The notes beneath the pieces were generated by a model, which was not told where the DNA came from, did no database searches, and saw only the letters and a list, made by a program, of their open reading frames with translations. Source: Pseudoglutamicibacter cumminsii (GTDB taxonomy: Bacteria; Actinomycetota; Actinomycetes; Actinomycetales; Micrococcaceae). Taken from it: a stretch of 64,000 nt of DNA. The DNA is taken from contig NZ_JAFBCO010000001.1 of NCBI RefSeq assembly GCF_016907775.1, positions 372,001 through 436,000 on the forward strand, in the 5' to 3' direction. Numbering within the stretch: the first letter of the stretch is position 1; each line of letters starts with the position of its first letter. The translations under genes were made by a program, and so were the position numbers. Below, piece by piece: positions 47,647 to 57,150 of the stretch.

Positions 47647-47813
47647 CTGCGTCTTTTCTCCTTGTGCAGTTGTGGTACTCGGGCCGCGCTCGACCCTTCC
47701 CACTCCCCTAGGCGGGGCATGATGCTTTTATCTGTTTCGGGCTCAACCCACAGCTTTCGCGGTGTAGTTCAGCCTTGCGCCGCACTTTCGCTTGTGTGCG
47801 GCGAGAAGCACAA

Positions 47814-48245
47814 TTACTTCTCGACCTCGATACCCATCGAGCGAGCGGTGCCAGCGATGATCTTGGACGCAGCTTCAACGTCGTTAGCGTTGAGGTCCTT
47901 CATCTTGTATTCAGCGATTTCCTTGACCTGATCCTTGGTGAGCTTACCCACCTTGTCGGTGTGTGGAACGCCGGAACCCTTAGCTACGCCAGCAGCCTTC
48001 TTGATGAGCTGGGAAGCTGGTGGAGTCTTGGTGATGAAGGTGAACGAGCCATCTTCGAAAACCGTGATCTCTACCGGGATGACGTTACCGCGCTGAGACT
48101 CGGTCTCAGCGTTGTAAGCCTTGCAGAACTCCATGATGTTGACGCGGTGCTGTGCAAGCGCCGGACCGATTGGTGGTGCCGGGTTTGCCTGACCTGCCTG
48201 AATCTGGAGTTTGATCAGGCCAGTGACCTTTTTCTTCGGAGCCAT
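47814..48245 (-). CDS. rplK: 50S ribosomal protein L11
   Basis: Binds the GTPase-associated centre and is needed for RelA-type stringent response signalling; thiostrepton acts here. The 143-residue product starts [25 protein letters not shown], with the usual Pro-rich hinge sequences and C-terminal [14 protein letters not shown]. The ATG at 48245 matches the family; the frame extends 32 codons upstream into non-conserved sequence. Confidence 0.97.
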   Translation of the reverse strand: MAPKKKVTGLIKLQIQAGQANPAPPIGPALAQHRVNIMEFCKAYNAETESQRGNVIPVEITVFEDGSFTFITKTPPASQLIKKAAGVAKGSGVPHTDKVGKLTKDQVKEIAEYKMKDLNANDVEAASKIIAGTARSMGIEVEK

Positions 48246-48300
48246 GTATGGTCCTTCTCTCTCAAACTTCACCCTCGCACAGGAGCGTACGAGGGCCGGT

Positions 48301-48321
48301 GGCCGCCGTGGCGCGGCGGCC
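48301..48321 (-). other. Short GC-rich hairpin between nusG and rplK
   Basis: Seven-base arms GGCCGCC/GGCGGCC with a seven-base loop lie 57 bp after the nusG stop. It is a weak candidate for attenuation between nusG and rplK-rplA. Confidence 0.4.
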
Positions 48322-48377
48322 GAATCGTCGACTCCAGCCAAGCGAGCCGGGGCGACGAAAACTTATGCGGTAAGGAT

Positions 48378-49112
48378 CTAGTTGACCTTGGTTACCTGGT
48401 TGAACTGCAACGTGACTGGGGTTTCACGTTCGAAGATCGAAACCAAAACCACGAGCTGGCGAGTTTCGAGCTTGACCTCAGAAATGGTTGCCGGAAGCGA
48501 CTCGAACGGACCGTCGTTGACGATGACGGCCTCGCCGACCTCGAAGTCTGCCTTGACCTCGGTGACAGGAACCTTTGCTTCCTTGCCGGTCTCTTCGGCT
48601 TCTGCTTCAACCTCGATCGTGTGCTCGAGCATCGAGTACACCTCGTCGAGGCTCAACGGCATAGGGTCGTAGGCGTTGCCAACAAAGCCGGTGACGCCAG
48701 GGGTGTGGCGAACCGTGCCCCACGATTCATCAGTAAGTTCCATGCGGACCAGGACGTAGCCAGGGATGCGAACGCGGCGCACCTTCTTGGAAACCGTGTT
48801 CTTGACGACCACAGCTTCTTCCATTGGAACCTGGATTTCGTAGATGAAGTCCTCCATATTCAGCGTCTGAATACGGGTTTCCAGGTTGAGCTTCACGCGG
48901 TTCTCGTAGCCAGCGTACGAGTGAATCACGTACCACTGACCAGGCTGGCGACGCAGCTTGGAACGGAACTTGCGGCGCAGTTCTTCAAGCTCATCGCTTT
49001 CTGCTACCGCGTTGTTGTCCGCATCCTGGGCAGCGTCGACGGCGGCGTCAACGTTCGAGTCAACCTCGGTACGCGGTTCCGACTCGTTAGCTTCCAGTTC
49101 CTGCTCGGACAC
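48378..49112 (-). CDS. nusG: Transcription termination/antitermination protein NusG
   Basis: Binds RNA polymerase and links it to Rho or to the ribosome. The 244-residue product has the NGN domain ([22 protein letters not shown]), a linker and the C-terminal KOW ([21 protein letters not shown]). It carries an acidic N-terminal extension of about 60 residues, common in actinobacteria. It starts at GTG 49112 and follows secE by 71 bp. Confidence 0.97.
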   Translation of the reverse strand: MSEQELEANESEPRTEVDSNVDAAVDAAQDADNNAVAESDELEELRRKFRSKLRRQPGQWYVIHSYAGYENRVKLNLETRIQTLNMEDFIYEIQVPMEEAVVVKNTVSKKVRRVRIPGYVLVRMELTDESWGTVRHTPGVTGFVGNAYDPMPLSLDEVYSMLEHTIEVEAEAEETGKEAKVPVTEVKADFEVGEAVIVNDGPFESLPATISEVKLETRQLVVLVSIFERETPVTLQFNQVTKVN

Positions 49113-49183
49113 TCGTTCCTACTTTCTGCTTGGGGCGCTATAGCTAGCCACGCACGCTTCCGCGCGTGGTTATTCGAGCGTGG

Positions 49184-49408
49184 CTATCGTGTAAACGACC
49201 AGACGGCGATCTTGCCGAACACGAAGTCCAGCAGACCCACCATGACCATGACAATGACCACGAACATGAGGACAACAAACCAGTAGTTCACCAGTTCCTT
49301 GCGGGTTGGCGAAACAACTTTCCGCAGTTCCTGGATCACCTGTGCAAAGAACAGAGAAATCGCACCAAAGAAGCCACGCTTTTTGCGCTGCGCCGGGGTT
49401 TCCGTCAC
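49184..49408 (-). CDS. secE: Preprotein translocase subunit SecE
   Basis: Clamps the SecY channel together. The 74-residue single-span form begins with a basic segment, then the amphipathic FFAQVIQELRKVVSPTRKEL and one membrane helix (LMFVVIVMVMVGLLDFVFG). It starts at GTG 49408. It lies between tRNA-Trp and nusG, the usual actinobacterial order. Confidence 0.97.
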   Translation of the reverse strand: MTETPAQRKKRGFFGAISLFFAQVIQELRKVVSPTRKELVNYWFVVLMFVVIVMVMVGLLDFVFGKIAVWSFTR

Positions 49409-49558
49409 TGGTTCACCTTCCGATCTGCACTACTCAGTTCCTGACTTCTGCTCAGGCCCTGCCTAGCGCTCAGATCCTTTACTGAAACAACATGGCCCCG
49501 CGGCCCCGGTCGAGGGGTGCGGGGTCCACGCTGCTACCGCTGGGCTTTCACCCAAACG

Positions 49559-49631
49559 CAGGGCAGACAGGACTCGAACCTGCAACCTACGGTTTTGGAG
49601 ACCGTTGCGCTACCAATTGCGCCACTGCCCT
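49559..49631 (-). tRNA. tRNA-Trp (anticodon CCA)
   Basis: A 73-nt gene read on the minus strand. The acceptor arm AGGGCAG/CTGCCCT pairs fully with discriminator G. The D arm (GCGCAATTGGTAGCGC), the anticodon loop CTCCAAA in an ACGGT/ACCGT stem, and the T arm GTTCGAGTC all fold. CCA is not encoded. It sits 150 bp before secE, as in other actinobacteria. Confidence 0.96.
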
Positions 49632-49668
49632 TTATGGCTGGATTCATTTGCCAAGAAAGCTCGACTTA

Positions 49669-49689
49669 TGAACATTGACCAAATGTTCA
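49669..49689. promoter_or_regulatory. Perfect palindrome upstream of tRNA-Trp and the protease locus
   Basis: TGAACATT-N5-AATGTTCA is a perfect eight-base inverted repeat with GACCA as spacer, typical in size of a dimeric repressor site. It overlaps the expected promoter region of tRNA-Trp (minus strand) and lies about 365 bp before the first protease (plus strand). The rest of the 424-bp gap 49632-50055 holds the protease leader and nothing else that I recognise. Confidence 0.45.
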
Positions 49690-50015
49690 CTCTACTTTAT
49701 CGCGTAGCAACCCACTTCAGGGCCTGAAATGAACCCGAATTGAGGCGCACGATGCCGCAGGTGGTGAACACCGAGTGTCCAGTCTACACGGAAGAGGTAG
49801 AAGAAGTCGAACCGGTCCGTTCGCCGCAGCTCCCCTCGGGCACGCAAGCGGTCTTATTTGGGATCGGCATATCAGCATCACACTCAACGGACAGCTATCT
49901 ATGCGCCCGCCATGCATGCTCCATGAACGCATCAAGGAGCAACTGAGGATCTCATAAGAAAAGTAAACGAGGGGTTTCGCAAGCACTTTGACGATGCCTA
50001 CCGTGAAAACACCGT

Positions 50016-50034
50016 GAGCGATCTCACATCGCTC
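50016..50034 (+). other. Leader hairpin of the first subtilase gene
   Basis: GAGCGAT-CTCAC-ATCGCTC forms a seven-base perfect stem with a five-base loop, 21 bp before the start codon at 50056. The same hairpin, with a G-U pair, stands before the second protease gene. It may control translation, or simply be duplicated sequence. Confidence 0.45.
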
Positions 50035-50055
50035 CCCGAACACGGAAAGACGATA

Positions 50056-52215
50056 ATGATGACTCCATCTACTCAGTACCCGCATCGGGCCCGCGATCCT
50101 CGGGTCCACGATCGGAGCGCACCTCGCGCTCGCTTGATCGGCGCTATCGGCGCCGGCGTCGCTTCCCTCGCTCTGGCTATCCCGCCTGCGATGGCGCAAG
50201 CTGCGCCTGCCGTAGTCAAGAGCGACGTCTCTGCTCAGGCGCAGAGCTTCGTGAAAAAGAATGCTGATAAGCAGTCTCATAAGGAAGCGCTTGAGGCCAA
50301 GAAGCAGCTTCAAGCTAAGCAAGACATGATCGAGAAGCTCAACGCCGACGGCTATGACCGCTTCATCGTGACCTACAAGAAGTCGGAACGTGCCGCAAGC
50401 AAGGCGACGACGCGGGCCCAAGCCTGGCAGAAGGCCGGTAAGTCATACGGCCTCAACGCTAAGGAGCTTCGCAAGACGGCTACCGGTTCGCACGTGATCG
50501 ACCTGGGCAAGAACTTGAAGGGCAAGCAGGCCGATGAGTTCATGAAGAAGCTTGCTGCCGATCCTGCAGTTGAATCGGTCGAGCCAGACATTCGCCTGTA
50601 CGCAACAGACCTGAACCCGCAGGACGAGTACTGGCAGAACCTGTGGGGCCTCAACGGTTCCTACGGTGTGAACGCGCAAGAAGCATGGAAGCACACGCAG
50701 GGTAAGGGGTCGGTTGTTGCGGTTGTGGACACCGGCATCACCAAGCACCCTGACCTGGATGCCAACGTCCTTCCAGGCTACGACTTCATTTCTGATCCGA
50801 AGTCTTCCAACGATGGCGACGGCCGCGATAACGATGCGACCGACAGCGGCGACTGGAACGACGCCGGCGAATGCGGCTTCGGATCTGGCTCCGGTTCTTC
50901 GTGGCACGGATCGCACGTCGCGGGCACGATCGCCGCGGTAGCGGACTCCCAGGGCGTCGTAGGTGTTGCGCCGGAAGCAAAGATTGTTCCGGTCCGCGTG
51001 CTCGGTAAGTGCGGTGGCCGCTTGTCTGACATTGCAGACGGTGTCGCTTGGGCTGCCGGTGCCGAGGTCCAGGGTGTACCTCGCAACGAGAACCCTGCAG
51101 ACGTCATCAACATGTCCCTGGGCGGTCGAGGCATGTGCCAGGCCGCATACCAGGAAGCCATTAGCCTCGCTACCAGCCGCGGCACGACTGTTGTGGTCGC
51201 AGCCGGTAACGAAAGCTCGAACGCTGGTGCTTCCCAGCCAGCAAACTGCCAGGGTGTTGTAACCGTGGGCGCAACCGATAAGAACGGTAAGCCTTCGCAC
51301 TACACGAACTACGGTGATGTTGTGGACATCTCCGCGCCAGGTGGCGACACCCGTACGAAGGGTGGGGGCATCCTCTCGACCGTGAACAGCGGCGACAAGA
51401 GCCCAGTTGGCCCAAGCTACGCGGAGTACCAGGGCACCTCGATGGCAACCCCACACGTTGCAGGCATCGTTGCCCTCATGAAGTCGGCCAACCCTGAGAT
51501 GTCTCCAGCTCAGGTCGAGCAGGCACTCAAGGACACCTCGAAGCCTGTCAACGGCGGCTGCTCGCAGCCATGTGGTCAGGGCCTCGTCGATGCTGGCCGC
51601 GCAGTCAAGGCTGCAGCGGGTGACGACACTCCGGCGCCTGAGCCAACTCCAGAACCAACTCCGGAGCCAGAGCCATCGCCTGAACCAGAACCAACTCCAG
51701 AGCCAGAGCCAACTCCGGAGCCAGAGCCTACGCCAGAGCCAGAGCCAACGCCTGGCCCTGAGAAGCAGCTCATCGTGAACGGCGGCTTCGAAGGCGGCCT
51801 CATCCCGTGGACCACGAACGTTCGCGACCTCGTCATGAAGGACGGCTCGCACGCCCACTCGGGTAACAGCTCGGCTTCCTTCAACGGCTGGGGCTACCGT
51901 TCCACCTACAGCCTGGATCAGACGGTGACCGTCCCTGCAAACGCCACCGCAACTCTGAGCTACTGGCTCAAGGTCCGCTCGGACGAACCATTCCCGTATG
52001 CACGCGACACGTTCAAGGTTCTTGTCTCCGATGGCACGAACTGGACCGTCCTCAAGACTCATTCCAACGTCGAAAAGGATCGCGGCTACCAGCAGCAGCA
52101 GGTTGACCTCTCCCAGTTCGCAGGCAAGAAGATCACCGTACGCTTCCTCGGTGAGGAAGACAGCTACTACTCCACGATCTTCAACCTCGACGACGTGGAG
52201 CTGAACGTCAAATAG
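50056..52215 (+). CDS. Secreted subtilisin-like serine protease with a Pro-Glu linker and C-terminal beta domain
   Basis: A 719-residue secreted S8 protease. A basic N-region leads to a signal peptide ([23 protein letters not shown]). An I9 propeptide (about residues 95-185) ends [14 protein letters not shown]. The catalytic domain has Asp225 in [11 protein letters not shown], His287 in GSHVAGT, oxyanion Asn385 in AAGNESS and Ser462 in [12 protein letters not shown] linker of [11 protein letters not shown] repeats (about 530-570) leads to a C-terminal domain starting [13 protein letters not shown], resembling carbohydrate- or protein-binding jelly-roll modules. ATG 50056 has GGAAAG upstream; an in-frame GTG at 50014 is possible. 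The gene directly downstream is a close paralogue. Confidence 0.92.
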   Translation: MMTPSTQYPHRARDPRVHDRSAPRARLIGAIGAGVASLALAIPPAMAQAAPAVVKSDVSAQAQSFVKKNADKQSHKEALEAKKQLQAKQDMIEKLNADGYDRFIVTYKKSERAASKATTRAQAWQKAGKSYGLNAKELRKTATGSHVIDLGKNLKGKQADEFMKKLAADPAVESVEPDIRLYATDLNPQDEYWQNLWGLNGSYGVNAQEAWKHTQGKGSVVAVVDTGITKHPDLDANVLPGYDFISDPKSSNDGDGRDNDATDSGDWNDAGECGFGSGSGSSWHGSHVAGTIAAVADSQGVVGVAPEAKIVPVRVLGKCGGRLSDIADGVAWAAGAEVQGVPRNENPADVINMSLGGRGMCQAAYQEAISLATSRGTTVVVAAGNESSNAGASQPANCQGVVTVGATDKNGKPSHYTNYGDVVDISAPGGDTRTKGGGILSTVNSGDKSPVGPSYAEYQGTSMATPHVAGIVALMKSANPEMSPAQVEQALKDTSKPVNGGCSQPCGQGLVDAGRAVKAAAGDDTPAPEPTPEPTPEPEPSPEPEPTPEPEPTPEPEPTPEPEPTPGPEKQLIVNGGFEGGLIPWTTNVRDLVMKDGSHAHSGNSSASFNGWGYRSTYSLDQTVTVPANATATLSYWLKVRSDEPFPYARDTFKVLVSDGTNWTVLKTHSNVEKDRGYQQQQVDLSQFAGKKITVRFLGEEDSYYSTIFNLDDVELNVK

Positions 52216-52255
52216 CCTCCCCGCCCCGATTCAGGGACGCTAAGGCAACCTAGAA

Positions 52256-52294
52256 CATTGTGGCCGGTCTGGATTTTCCAGACCGGCCACAATG
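52256..52294 (+). terminator. Terminator after the first subtilase gene
   Basis: A 17-bp perfect stem (core GTGGCCGGTCTGG) with loop ATTTT is followed by GCTTTTC. The same core reappears in the terminator after the second protease gene, so terminators as well as coding regions seem to have been duplicated. Confidence 0.9.
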
Positions 52295-52431
52295 CTTTTC
52301 TGTCCGCACATGTTGCTACACGCGAGCCTCCCATTCCTATGTGGTTCACATGAGGTTCCTGAGGGCCGGACAAGAAATGTGAAATGGTACTTTCGCAAAG
52401 GCTTTGATAATGCCTACCGTTGTCTCACCGT

Positions 52432-52450
52432 GAGCGGTCTCACATCGCTC
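52432..52450 (+). other. Leader hairpin of the second subtilase gene
   Basis: GAGCGGT-CTCAC-ATCGCTC is the counterpart of the hairpin at 50016-50034, with one substitution that keeps pairing as G-U. It lies 24 bp before the GTG start at 52475. Confidence 0.45.
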
Positions 52451-52474
52451 CCTGAGCACGGAAAGACGATCATA

Positions 52475-54631
52475 GTGACTCCATCTACTCCGCACCCACA
52501 TCGGGCTCGAGCCCGTAGCGCACCACGCGCTCGCTTGATCGGCGCCCTCGGCGCCGGCGTTGCTTCCCTCGCTCTGGCTATCCCACCTGCGATGGCGCAA
52601 GCAAATCCTGCAGTTCCTAAGAACGAAGCCTCTGCCCAGGCGCAGAGCTTTCTGACGAAGAAAACGGACAAACAGTCCCATAAAGAAGCACGTGAAGCTC
52701 AGAAGCAGCTTCAGGCTAAGCAAGAAATGGTCGAAAAGCTCAACGCCGACGGCTACGACCGCTTCATCGTGACCTACAAGAAGTCGGAACGCGGCGCCAA
52801 CAAAGCCACGACGCGCGCGAAGGCCTGGCAGAAGGCCGGTAAGGCTTACGGTCTGAAGGCTAAAGAGTTGCGTAAGACCGCAATCGGTTCACACGTGTTC
52901 GACCTCGGCAAGAAGCGCCTCAAGGGCAAACAGGCCGACGACTTCATGAAGAAGCTGGCCGCCGACCCTGCTGTTGAGTCCGTAGAGCCGGACCTCCGCA
53001 TGTACCCGACGGGCCTTAACCCGCGCGATCAGTACTGGCAGAACCTGTGGGGCCTCAACGGCAACTGGGGCATCAAGGCACAGGATGCTTGGCAGTACAC
53101 GCAAGGTAGGGGCGCGGTCGTCGCTGTTCTGGACACCGGTATCACGCGACACCCAGATCTGGATGCCAACGTGCTTCCTGGCTACGACTTCATCTCAGAC
53201 GCTTGGTCGTCCAGCGACGGCAACGGACGCGACAACGATCCGCTCGACAGCGGTGACTTTAGCGGACCGGGTGAATGCGGCCCTGGTTCCCCTGGCTCCG
53301 GTTCTTCGTGGCACGGTACCCATGTCGCGGGCACGATCGCTGCAGTCGCAGATTCCCGGGGTGTGGTTGGTGTAGCACCTCAAGCGAAGATCGTCCCTGT
53401 CCGCGTGCTTGGTAAGTGCGGTGGCCGCTTGTCCGACATCGCAGATGGTCTCGCATGGGCGGCCGGCGCAGATATCCCCGGCGTGCCTCGCAACCAGAAC
53501 CCAGCTGACGTCATCAACATGTCCCTGGGTGGTGGCGGCTACTGCCAGCCTGTCTACCAGCGCGCTATCAACTTCGCTAACAGCCGCGGGACCACCGTTG
53601 TGGTCGCTGCCGGTAACGAAAGCTCAAACGCCGCGGGCGTTCAGCCGGCTAACTGCCAGGGTGTTGTGACTGTTGGTGCCACCAACGCCAACGGTACGCC
53701 GTCGTACTACTCGAACTTCGGTGATGTCGTGGACATCTCGGCGCCAGGCGGTGACACCCGTACGCGCGGTGGCGGCATCCTCTCTACCGTGAACGCGGGC
53801 CGCACCTATCCAGCTGGAGCAAGCTACGCAGAGTACCAGGGCACCTCGATGGCAACGCCACACGTTGCAGGCATCGTTGCCCTCATGAAGTCGGTCAACC
53901 CGAACATGAGTGCGGCGCAGGTTGAGAAGACACTCAAGGACACCTCACGGGCCGTCAACGGTGGCTACTGTGCACGCGGATGCGGCGTGGGCCTGGTCGA
54001 TGCGGGACGTGCCGTACGCGCTGCCGCCGGCAAACAGGCTCCAGCACCTCAGCCAAACCCGGAACCAACGCCGAAGCCAACGCCGAAGCCAACCCCAGAA
54101 CCAACGCCAGAGCCAACCCCGGAGCCAACCCCGGAGCCAACCCCGGAACCGACACCTGACCCGAGCCCTGCTCCTGAGAAGCAGCTCATTGTGAACGGCG
54201 GCTTCGAGAATGGCCTTACTTCGTGGCGAACCAACGCTCGCGACACCCTGATGCGCGACCGCAACCACGCCCGTTCGGGTAACGCCTCGGCTTCGTTCAA
54301 CGGTTGGGCCTACCCGTCGACCTACAACCTGGACCAGACGGTAACCATCCCTAAGGGTTCGAACGCGGTCTTGAGCTACTGGCTCAAGGTTCGCTCGGAT
54401 GAACCGTTCCCGTATGCGCGCGACAAGTTCGCTGTGCTCGTGTGGGACGGTAGCCGCTGGACGACCCTCAAGAGACACTCGAACCTCGAGAAGGGCCGCG
54501 GCTATCAGCAGCACAAGGTTGATCTGTCCAAGTTCGCAGGCAAGACCGTGACGGTACGTTTCCTCGGGAACGAAGGTAACTACTATTCGACGATCTTCAA
54601 CCTCGACGACGTACAGCTCAACACCAAATAG
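52475..54631 (+). CDS. Second secreted subtilisin-like serine protease (tandem paralogue)
   Basis: A 718-residue protein with the same layout as its neighbour: signal peptide, I9 propeptide ending [15 protein letters not shown]8 domain with Asp220, His283 and Ser458, Pro-rich linker and C-terminal NGGFENGLTSWRTN domain. Differences are concentrated in the propeptide start, the insert after the catalytic Asp (SDAWSSSDGNGRDND), and the linker, which here is PEPTPKPTPKPTPEPT rather than PEPEP. It starts at GTG 52475 by alignment with the first copy; an in-frame GTG at 52430 is the alternative. Both active sites look intact, so this is probably a functional duplicate with changed specificity. Confidence 0.92.
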   Translation: MTPSTPHPHRARARSAPRARLIGALGAGVASLALAIPPAMAQANPAVPKNEASAQAQSFLTKKTDKQSHKEAREAQKQLQAKQEMVEKLNADGYDRFIVTYKKSERGANKATTRAKAWQKAGKAYGLKAKELRKTAIGSHVFDLGKKRLKGKQADDFMKKLAADPAVESVEPDLRMYPTGLNPRDQYWQNLWGLNGNWGIKAQDAWQYTQGRGAVVAVLDTGITRHPDLDANVLPGYDFISDAWSSSDGNGRDNDPLDSGDFSGPGECGPGSPGSGSSWHGTHVAGTIAAVADSRGVVGVAPQAKIVPVRVLGKCGGRLSDIADGLAWAAGADIPGVPRNQNPADVINMSLGGGGYCQPVYQRAINFANSRGTTVVVAAGNESSNAAGVQPANCQGVVTVGATNANGTPSYYSNFGDVVDISAPGGDTRTRGGGILSTVNAGRTYPAGASYAEYQGTSMATPHVAGIVALMKSVNPNMSAAQVEKTLKDTSRAVNGGYCARGCGVGLVDAGRAVRAAAGKQAPAPQPNPEPTPKPTPKPTPEPTPEPTPEPTPEPTPEPTPDPSPAPEKQLIVNGGFENGLTSWRTNARDTLMRDRNHARSGNASASFNGWAYPSTYNLDQTVTIPKGSNAVLSYWLKVRSDEPFPYARDKFAVLVWDGSRWTTLKRHSNLEKGRGYQQHKVDLSKFAGKTVTVRFLGNEGNYYSTIFNLDDVQLNTK

Positions 54632-54665
54632 TCTCGCCACCCTGATTCAGGGACGGTGAGGCAAT

Positions 54666-54714
54666 AACAACAGTGTGGCCGGTCTGGAGAGTCCAGACCG
54701 GCCACACTGTTGTT
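54666..54714. terminator. Terminator after the second subtilase gene
   Basis: A 22-bp perfect stem with loop AGAGT, ending in GTTGTT. It is shared by the convergent lipoprotein gene, whose stop lies 67 bp away. Confidence 0.92.
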
Positions 54715-54780
54715 AGCTAGTCGATGATTAGCTAGCCGATCATGCGGCAGCACACGCCATCGCCTCTGTTGGATTCGTCT

Positions 54781-55353
54781 CTATTGGAGACGTACCTGCG
54801 AATCTGGCTCAGCCGACGTGACGTCCGGCAGCTTCGCTAGCTCCTCGCTCACTTCGTCCAGCTGTGTCTCTTTAAACCCGGGTTCCAAGCTGTACACGAA
54901 TGAACCGTCGAACATCGTGACCCCAGGCTCAGCCTTTGTTCCGTATCCTTCGAGGACCTCGGCGACCTGACGATCCACCGTCTCGCGATCCGCGCCCTTC
55001 TTAACATGCACGATGAGGCCGGTCACCTTACCGCGGCCTACCGGCGGCGGGCCTGGAGTCCGTAGTGACGGGTTAACGCTTGGCCCGTGAGGCGAAGGTC
55101 GTTCGTTCGAAGACGGAGCAGGCTGTTGGCTTTTAGACGAAGATGAAGGCATGTCAGAAGGCTCCATTGTCTTGCTGGCGGACGGCTGTGAAGATCCGGA
55201 AGGTGATGGATCCGAAGGATCTGGGTCGTTCGAACACGCAGCTACCGCTGTGAGCGCGAAAACGAGAGCGCATGCGGAAAGTAGCCGCTTGCGGCGTTGT
55301 CGAACCCCACGATTCTTGTAGCCGTAAAACTGAGACGTCTTTTCTAAGTCCAT
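54781..55353 (-). CDS. Lipoprotein with a free-standing subtilisin-propeptide (I9-like) domain
   Basis: A 190-residue predicted lipoprotein. A basic N-region (RQRRKR) and hydrophobic stretch end in the lipobox VAAC (Cys40). A Ser/Pro-rich spacer (41-108) leads to a domain at 109-190. That domain (GLIVHVKKGADRET to the end LPDVTSAEPDSQVRL) aligns by eye with the propeptides of both adjacent subtilases (FIVTYKK to [11 protein letters not shown]) but no protease follows it. Free propeptides of this fold inhibit or help fold subtilisins, so this may be a membrane-tethered inhibitor or chaperone for the neighbouring enzymes. It is convergent with them and divergent from the aminotransferase gene. 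Confidence 0.75.
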   Translation of the reverse strand: MDLEKTSQFYGYKNRGVRQRRKRLLSACALVFALTAVAACSNDPDPSDPSPSGSSQPSASKTMEPSDMPSSSSKSQQPAPSSNERPSPHGPSVNPSLRTPGPPPVGRGKVTGLIVHVKKGADRETVDRQVAEVLEGYGTKAEPGVTMFDGSFVYSLEPGFKETQLDEVSEELAKLPDVTSAEPDSQVRLQ

Positions 55354-55451
55354 AACTCATTTTCCCATCCGCATCGATAGGATGGAAGTGTCCCTATATA
55401 TCCCTATCTGCGGGGTCGAAAGCGCTACCCCGCAACATCGAAGGACTGTTC

Positions 55452-56648
55452 ATGCCTGCTCGTCTCTCTGCCCGGCTTTCCGCCATCGCACCATCGGCGA
55501 CCCTCGCCGTAACCAACCGCGCCAAGGACATGAAGGCACAAGGCAAGGACGTCATCGGATTCGGTGCCGGCGAGCCTGACTTCCCGACCCCGGATTACAT
55601 CGTCGATGCGGCGGTCGAAGCCGCACGCGACCCCAAGAACCACCGCTACACGGCAACCAACGGGCTCATCGAACTGCGCGAAGCCATCGCGGCAAAGACC
55701 CTCCGGGATTCCGGAATCGAGGTCGACCCAGCCAACATCGTGGTCACCAACGGCGGTAAACAGGCCGTGTTCAACACGTTCCAAGCCCTGCTGAACCCAG
55801 GCGACGAGGTCATCATCCCGGCGCCTTATTGGACCACGTACCCGGAAGCCGTCAAGCTCGCTGGTGGCGTTCCCGTCGAGGTCTTCGCTGGCCCTGAAGC
55901 CGATTACAAGGTGACGGTCGAACAGCTCGAAGCCGCACGCACCGACTCGACCCAGGCAATCATCTTCGTGTCCCCTTCCAACCCGACCGGCGCCGTCTAC
56001 ACCCAGGAAGAGACCAAGGCGATCGGCGAATGGGCACGCGAGAACGACATCTGGGTCATCACCGACGAAATCTACGAACACCTCGTCTACGACGAAGCCG
56101 AGTTCACCTCCATCGCGGCAGTCACCGAAGGCCTTGAGAAGGTCGTGATCCTCAACGGCGTCGCTAAGACATACTCGATGACCGGCTGGCGAGTGGGCTG
56201 GCTCATCGGCCCTACCGACTTCGTCAAGGTCGTCTCGACGTTCCAGTCCCACTCGACCGGTAACGTCGCCAACGTCTCTCAGCGCGCGGCGATTGCCGCG
56301 GTCGCCGGCCCGCTCGACGAAGTCCACACGATGCGTGAAAGCTTCGACCGCCGGCGTAAGGCGATGGTCGATGGCCTCAACCAGATCAACGGCTTCCACT
56401 GCCCTACCCCGAAGGGCGCGTTCTACGCGTACGTCGATGTACGCGAAGCCCTCGGCAAGACCTACGCCGGCGAAACCCCAACCACCTCGAGCCAGCTCGC
56501 CGAGCTGATCCTCCAGGAAACCGGTGTAGCGCTCGTCCCAGGTGAAGCGTTCGGGCCATCGGGCTTCCTCCGCCTCTCGTACGCGCTCGGCGACGACGAC
56601 CTCGCAGAAGGCCTCCGCCGCGTCCGCGAATTCATCAACAGGAACTAG
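55452..56648 (+). CDS. aspC: Class I pyridoxal-phosphate aminotransferase (aspartate-type)
   Basis: Transfers amino groups between Asp/Glu-type amino acids and 2-oxo acids in the cytoplasm. The 398-residue protein has [13 protein letters not shown], the NPTGAVY turn, and the PLP lysine (Lys239) in [16 protein letters not shown]. The exact substrate is uncertain. In related genomes such a gene lies next to the tRNA-Trp-secE-nusG block; here the protease module separates them (inference). It is divergent from the I9 lipoprotein gene (98 bp) and followed by pspC. Confidence 0.93.
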   Translation: MPARLSARLSAIAPSATLAVTNRAKDMKAQGKDVIGFGAGEPDFPTPDYIVDAAVEAARDPKNHRYTATNGLIELREAIAAKTLRDSGIEVDPANIVVTNGGKQAVFNTFQALLNPGDEVIIPAPYWTTYPEAVKLAGGVPVEVFAGPEADYKVTVEQLEAARTDSTQAIIFVSPSNPTGAVYTQEETKAIGEWARENDIWVITDEIYEHLVYDEAEFTSIAAVTEGLEKVVILNGVAKTYSMTGWRVGWLIGPTDFVKVVSTFQSHSTGNVANVSQRAAIAAVAGPLDEVHTMRESFDRRRKAMVDGLNQINGFHCPTPKGAFYAYVDVREALGKTYAGETPTTSSQLAELILQETGVALVPGEAFGPSGFLRLSYALGDDDLAEGLRRVREFINRN

Positions 56649-56711
56649 TTCTTCAACCAACACTGCGCAACCAGCAACACCGAGTCAACAACGGACACAG
56701 AGGTGCAAGGC

Positions 56712-57038
56712 ATGGACACGATCTATAAATGGCTCCGGGCAATGCCGCTACGACGCGGCCCACGCCGGCTCGTGGGAGGCGTGTGCGGCGGCATCGCCTA
56801 CAAGACTGGCTGGGACGTCGGCATGGTTCGGCTCATCACACTGATCGCGCTGATCCTGCCGATCATCTCGCTCCCGGCGTATCTCATCGCCTGGGTCATC
56901 ATCCCGTGGGGCGCCAGCGATGAAGCCGCTGAAAAAGCAACACGACGTGGCAGCACCGCAGCGATCCCACCGCGGGAAGACGACCCGCTGTTGCTTGAAA
57001 AATTCATGACCTGGGGCAGCGACAAGCTGCGGAACTAA
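56712..57038 (+). CDS. PspC-domain membrane protein
   Basis: A 108-residue protein with the PspC signature RRLVGGVCGGIAYKTGWDVGMVRLI, followed by hydrophobic helices (LITLIALILPIISLPAYLIAWVII) and a charged tail. PspC proteins sense or answer envelope stress, but many actinobacterial copies are uncharacterised. ATG 56712 has AGAGG eight bases upstream. It lies 63 bp after aspC and ends before a bidirectional terminator. Confidence 0.85.
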   Translation: MDTIYKWLRAMPLRRGPRRLVGGVCGGIAYKTGWDVGMVRLITLIALILPIISLPAYLIAWVIIPWGASDEAAEKATRRGSTAAIPPREDDPLLLEKFMTWGSDKLRN

Positions 57039-57084
57039 TTGGGTGCCCCCCAGGCGTAGGGTACTCGCAGGCTAGACCCCTTAA

Positions 57085-57133
57085 ATGGTGTCGGCGTGAG
57101 CATTCGATCAACGAAGCTCACGCCAACACCATT
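57085..57133. terminator. Bidirectional hairpin between pspC and kbl
   Basis: Arms of 17-18 bp with one mismatch (core GGCGTGAGC and complement) enclose a 14-base loop and end in ATTTTC. It serves pspC (plus) and kbl (minus). Confidence 0.85.
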
Positions 57134-57150
57134 TTCACGCCTTAAACGCT

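Noticed and set aside
51640-51760. CRISPR-like regular repeats in the protease linker
   Set aside because: The units are 6-12 bp, in frame and code for Pro-Glu repeats; there are no spacers. No CRISPR array was seen anywhere in the window.
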